Positions 59,179 to 64,000 of a stretch of 64,000 nt of DNA are shown here, in pieces; position 1 is the first letter of the stretch, and every line of letters starts with the position of its first letter. The notes beneath the pieces were generated by a model. That model saw only the letters and a list, made by a program, of their open reading frames with translations. It did not search any database and was not told the DNA's origin. This DNA is from Cordia subcordata. Taxonomy: Eukaryota; Streptophyta; Magnoliopsida; Boraginales; Cordiaceae. Made by a program: the position numbers and the translations under genes. The stretch lies in the NCBI GenBank assembly GCA_028554755.1, contig JAPTOF010000006.1:11402501-11466500 (forward strand), given 5' to 3'.

Positions 59179-60190
59179 GTTTAATCCTATTTTTTCCCTC
59201 AAAAAATAACTCAGCAAGCCTGACATATGTGGTCCCACTAATAAACATGTCATAAAAGTCGGGTAAATCCCATTTCCCCTGTAAGTTTTCAATTAAATCT
59301 TAAATTTCCCTATAAAATTTTAGTTTTACCCATATTTTTCCATGACTTCAATTTTTCCAAACAAAGCCTTATATTAAAGGCATCTTTATTTTTTTTTTCA
59401 ATTTTATGACCCAAAAGAGAAAAGAAAAGAAAAAGAAAGATAGTAGACAAAAAAATTAATAAAATCATTCAATAGATCGATGAGTCACTTAATAAAATAA
59501 ATAAAAAATAAAAATAAAAAGAAAAAGAAAAAAAAAGCTACTTATTTTACAAAAATTGCCCTATACACACTATTAAAGAAAAATTAAATTCACTTTAAAA
59601 CAATTGTTTTCTAATATATATTTCAAATTGAATTATTTTTTCTTATCCAATCACATCATGTTTTCAACTAGCTAACCATTTAAAAATAAAAATAAAAAAG
59701 TAAAAATAGTTATTATACAAATTAATAAAAAAATTAAATAAAATCTTCTTTTATATATGTGTGTGTATCAAATTAATTTTTTTTAATTTCAAAGTATAAC
59801 TTTTTATAAACTAACAATTTAAAAACTTAACACAAAAACTAAAAAAATAATTAAGATAAGGCATTGTTTGGTGAAACTTACTATCATGGGGGAAAGGGGG
59901 TAACGATAAATCTTGATGGGGGAATTTGGGATATATGCTACAACTCATGGGGGGAAATGGCATTCTCCCCATAAAAGTCCAACTCTAAATCCATTAACAA
60001 AATTGATCGCGTCTCTACGTAAGACTTGCGTTCAGTGCTTTCTTATTCATGCATTTAGAGGAAATATTTTTTAACCCTTTTTCTAATTGCTTCCAAAATT
60101 AACTCAATTTTTAAAGTGGTTGTAAAAATAGATTTTTTGAGCTTCCGAAGTTTGAAATTCGAATTTTGGAAGTTTGATTATTTTTTTTGA
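59179..60190. other. Intergenic, AT-rich
   Basis: Long A/T-rich sequence with no coding frame. It may include the left end of the MULE, but no terminal inverted repeat could be matched. Confidence 0.4.
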
Positions 60191-60510
60191 CGTTGTCAAA
60201 AATTCCGTGCGAGGAAATGACGGAGCTGGCAGAATCAAACTTTTAAAGTTCGAAACAAAACTCAAAACTTTCAAAGTTCAATTTAAGGTATTTTGAAGTC
60301 GTAAAAAATTCCTTGCGATGATGTGACGGAGCAACAGGAAATCTAGCAGAATTGAACTTTCGAAGTTCAAGTTCTAACTTTGGAAGTTCATATTCGAATT
60401 TCAAAAATTCGATTTAGGATTTTGTCAAAGATTCCCTGTGACAATGTGACAGAGTGATAGGGAATTTGGCATATTCGAATATCTGAAATTCGAATTTGTT
60501 GCTATATAAT
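60191..60510. repeat. Three degenerate ~115-bp repeats upstream of the MULE gene
   Basis: Blocks near 60201, 60307 and 60430 share AATTCC.TGCGA or GATTCCCTGTGA, then TGACGGAG or TGACAGAG, then GGCA/AGCA and a stretch of TTCGAA-rich sequence (for example AACTTTCGAAGTTC). Their position just before the transposase start suggests subterminal repeats of the element. Confidence 0.6.
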
Positions 60511-60607
60511 CCCATTTATCTCCCTTTCACCTGCTCATTCCAAAATCACTCAATCTTAAAACTTTCACATTTTTAATCACGTTTTCTAGCACTTTCACTT
60601 CAAAAAG

Positions 60608-63184
60608 ATGAATGCAAATGTAGATGAGGTTAATGTGTATTTATACTATGGCAGTCACAAAATTAAAACAGATCATGATCTCGATCCAAATTTACCACAT
60701 AAAATAAAAATTCGTCCCGAAACGACGTACAATCAATTTATATCTCGTATATTCAGGAAGCTCGAACTGCAACCTATTATTGATAGATTTGATTTATATT
60801 GTTGTGATCCTAAATAGGACACAAGCTTACAGCAAATATATTATTTCCCGAGTGCTGTGAAGGATGATGAAAATGTATAGGACATGTACGAGATAGCTAG
60901 CATGGAAATGAATAGGCGATGTGCACATGTCATTGTACATGTACAAAGTGATGACATGTACAATCCACAACTAGCATATGAAGAACAACTATTACAACAA
61001 GCTGTTGTTGATTTGCTGGGCTTGAACATAGAACCAGCTTATTATGCCAATGCAGAGGTCGACATTCCAACCATAACGGCAAATTTTGCCATATTTTCTC
61101 TTTCTCCACTCCCATGCTCTACATTTGAAGTTGAAGGATCCTCTCACGCTGGTGACATTCTGGAGAGGTTCAATTTTGTCTGAATTGGAAGAAGAAGAGG
61201 AAGACGTCCAATTGAACAACGAGGAAGATGTTGTGTCAGTGGCTAGTTTAAACTACCAGAACGGAGAGGTTGCGATTGGGCTAAATATTGACGAAGAGCT
61301 GAATTCGGAGCTAAAGGAGGAAGAATCGGTGGCGTTCCATACCACTAGGATAGAATACTACATCACTGTTAAGGATGAGCCATCGAAAGACCAATATGGG
61401 ATGAAAGACAGAAGGAGTTGGCCAAACGCATGATGTTCCCGACAAAGATTGATCTTATAAGGTCTGACTAAATGAACGTGATCAAACATCAATGAGAATA
61501 CAGGATGGTGAAGTCGAATAAGTCCTTGTAGGACATAAGTTGCTACGAATCGAGCAATCCAAGGACACCATGCAAGTGGAAAGTCCATGCAATTAAAAAA
61601 ATCCACACATAAGATGTTCGAGATCACTAGGTACCAAAGTATGCATATTTTGTATGGGAGATATATGCGAGACCAAACCTTTTGCTGCAAAGAAGGCTGA
61701 TTTCGAGGTACGTCTTGTCCATGCCCAGATAAAAATAAGTTAAACATTGATATAATGTACAAGAAGGCTTGGCGTGGTAGGAATAAGGCAATTGAGCTAG
61801 TTTATGGCAACTGGAACATGTCATACCAAATGTTGCTGCGCTTTCTTGATGACATGATTGCAAAGAATCTAGGGACCATAGTCTACTGCAAGTTTGCTCA
61901 GGGTTTAATCCAAACAGAAAAAATTTTCACTATGTTTTTTAGGGTTTTAGTCCATGTATCACGACATGGAAGCACTACTGTCCTATACTTTCGTTGGACG
62001 AAACACATCTAGGCCAAAAGTATAAAGGCCACTTGCTTATCATCTTAGTAACAGATGCCAATGATCATATATTATCGTTGGCATTCACAGTAGTCGATAC
62101 TAAGAGTAAAAATAGTTGGATGTGTTTCCTAGAGAAGGTACGTGAACGTTTTTTAAACGGTATGTCAACAGTATACATTTTGTTTGACAAGCACGCAGAA
62201 ATCACTGCTGCTATTAGTACAATAACATCTAACTGTCGACTTCAATTGGAACATCACATTTGCTTGATGCATCTGAAAAGCAATGTGATGAAAAGATGGC
62301 ACAACCAAATTGCAAAAAGACATGTGTTGGATAGATAAAAAAAGAAAGCTAGAAACTCAAGCACATCACCGCCGTGGACATTATTCTTAATGTCAATCCA
62401 CGACCCACTGGCGTTGGTACTCGGGTGGATAAGATGTTATCCAACCTCAGTACAGAGACATGGACCTTGAGCCATGATAAGGGTTACAGATGGGGAGTGC
62501 TGACAACAAATAATATTAAGTGCTTCAATAGTGTTCTAGTTGGAGTCAGGGGTTTACCTATTACAACACTAGTAATTAATACCTTTATAAAGCTAAAGGG
62601 ATATTTCCATGATAGGTTGGAAAACTCAATGCATATGCAGAGAGATGATCGTACTCTTACAGATAAAGAGAGAGAAAAGCATGAAAAGTGGGAGGTTTCC
62701 TCACACCGGATGCTTTTGCATACATTCAGACTAGATGAGTAGTACCAGGTCGGGCGATTGCTAGAGCAACGGGATAATGTTCCGAACGAACAGGAAGTAG
62801 ATTAGGTGGGACAAACATCTACTTGCTGCAAGTGGACAACCTATCGTATGCCATGCTCTTATGTACAATATGTTGTCCATTTTAAGGATGGAAACCCTTC
62901 AAACATGGTAGCTTACCATTGTACTGTAGAGGCATTCAAGGCCACATATTGGGTGGCATTTTAACCCCTAAGACATGAATTTTACTGGCATTCGTACCCT
63001 AGGTGGATGTTACTTTCAAACCCAGATCGAGTGTGCGAAAAAAGGTGTGGGTGAGAAAGAGGTCGGCGTATACCGAACGAGATGGACAACTCCAATCAAA
63101 TTAGTAGACGAAGGTGTGGTTATTACCATAACCCAAGACATACTACTCCAAATTGTCCCTTTAGACAAAATGCATAGTTTGTAA
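60608..63184 (+). pseudogene. Degraded MULE (Mutator-like) transposase gene
   Basis: Frames shift and stop repeatedly along one collinear transposase. From left to right: a ubiquitin/PB1-like N-terminal domain (60608-60817, VNVYLYYGSHKIK, PETTYNQFI) ending at a stop; acidic middle pieces at 60884-61183 and 61086-61433; a MuDR zinc-binding trace (about 61440-61750, CKWKVHAIKK); YKKAWRGRNKAIELVYG (61755-62012); and the MULE catalytic region (61994-62338, MDETHLGQKYKGHLLI, AFTVVDTKSKNSW). An IKCFNSVL/RGLPITTL region follows (62374-62742). A SWIM-type trace (CKWTTYRMPCSY, near 62830) and a CCHC trace (RCGYYHNP.HTTPNCPF, near 63110) end it. In the usual core the first Asp sits in DGTHL; here DETHL keeps it. 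Multiple stops and frame shifts make it inactive. It would have encoded a cut-and-paste transposase. Confidence 0.88.
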
Positions 63185-63346
63185 TAGTTATCATGAAGTT
63201 GTTATATAATGTAATGGATTTGGATTTATGTAATATTTATCATGAAGTTGTTATGTGATGTAATAGATTTGTGAAAGTTGTAGAATCTTTTCATCTCAAA
63301 ATATTGTCAAATCTTTCCATCTGAAAATATTGTCAACATCAACATT
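63185..63346. repeat. Short imperfect duplications downstream of the MULE gene
   Basis: TATCATGAAGTTGTTAT followed by GTAAT occurs near 63190 and 63238, and AATCTTTTCATCTCAAAATATTGTC is echoed by AATCTTTCCATCTGAAAATATTGTC near 63283 and 63309. Confidence 0.7.
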
Positions 63347-63475
63347 AGTTCAACTAGATCTAATAATAAGTACTTATATGAAATGGAAAATGTAAGTTCA
63401 ACTAGATCTAATAATAAGTGCATATATGAAATGTAAAATGTACATTTAACTAGATCTAGTAATAAGTACCATACA
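63347..63475. repeat. 48-bp tandem repeat, about 2.5 copies
   Basis: CAACTAGATCTAATAATAAGT starts at 63351 and 63399, and TAACTAGATCTAGTAATAAGT at 63447, an exact 48-bp period. It may be part of the element's 3' non-coding end. Confidence 0.85.
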
Positions 63476-63479
63476 TCAA

Positions 63480-64000
63480 TACTAAAATGGTGTGTAATGA
63501 TCGGGCCTTCAACCTCTAATGGGCTGGTCAGGTAAAACGCGTGTCATTTGCGGAGATGACTGCGTACGTCTCAGATTACGGTGTAGCTGCTGCTCGTCCT
63601 CATACTGCTCTTTAGCAATTTGCTCATCTATTAATAATCACTAGTGGATAGGAGGCGCTGGGGTGAATTAAATGCCTGCATGTGATAATTGTTGTTACCA
63701 ATATACGATGTTCTGCCATAACCTAACTGTGGTGGGGTTTACATAAACTGTGTCAGCTACATGGGGGGCCTGAGATGGTGCTGATGCTGCAATAGGGTGT
63801 ACGGTTGATACTGGGACGAAGTGTCGGGCTTATAATATGACGTATCGCCATGCTCGTACTAGTTAAACCCTTCCTGTACCCTCTCATGCACTAATGGAAC
63901 ACTATACTACTGGGATGTCAACCGGTGATAATGGTTGCGGTCTCCCGATCGATGACACGTCTACTAAGGTGACTACAGATGTGGGACCTCATACATAGCG
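63480..64000 (-). pseudogene. Possible decayed coding tail on the minus strand, family unassigned
   Basis: Base composition rises above that of the surroundings. On the minus strand, broken frames read as Tyr/Gln/Ser/Pro-rich protein (DTSYYKPDTSSQYQPYTLLQ, later GYGRTSYIGNNNYH, and RRTQSSPQMTRVLPD), interrupted by stops. Such tails are found in some plant mobile-domain proteins carried by MULEs, but no conserved domain is visible here. The feature may continue past the window edge. Confidence 0.25.

Overview
This is a nuclear segment from a eudicot, possibly a woody one. The evidence is GT-AG introns, a chloroplast-type pentatricopeptide (PPR) editing gene, a plastid ATP/ADP carrier, an NLR relic, two 24-exon plant PDR transporters, and AT-rich intergenic DNA full of MITEs, TRIM-like elements and a decayed MULE. 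The species cannot be named from the sequence.

Layout: 1-280 is the last coding part of a plastidic ATP/ADP carrier (NTT). 281-4331 is intergenic with TRIM/LTR-like relics and a MITE. 4332-6391 is a two-exon NPH3-domain gene without a BTB domain. 7301-9636 is a CC-NB-LRR gene that has lost the core of its NB-ARC domain. 10678-11723 is a foldback, Mutator-like element with a 9-bp target duplication. 11982-14654 is an intronless DYW-class PPR gene matching ECB2/VAC1. 18622-21777 is an intronless DUF2921 membrane protein. 21778-32498 is intergenic and includes a near-perfect 421-bp tandem duplication.

The second half is dominated by two tandem, same-strand full-size ABCG (PDR) transporters of the ABCG40 type, at 32499-40136 and 47770-55475. 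I spliced both by hand. Each has 24 exons, every exon is the same length in the two copies, and each encodes 1,456 aa. The right edge (60608-63184) is a degraded MULE transposase gene with an N-terminal domain, MuDR, MULE, SWIM and CCHC traces. A TRIM on the minus strand and several MITEs lie between.

The host gene order mixes two Arabidopsis chromosome 1 neighbourhoods: At1g15500-At1g15510-At1g15520 (NTT2, ECB2, ABCG40) and At1g52770-At1g52780 (NPH3 family, DUF2921). This is what an ancestral block would look like if Arabidopsis later lost complementary genes from two duplicated copies. The genes do not form a pathway, although NTT and ECB2 both act in plastids. I found no convincing undescribed biological system. 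The strongest observations are the interleaved synteny, the conserved ABCG40 pair, the splice-site-duplicating repeat in one of them, and the NLR with a precisely missing nucleotide-binding core.
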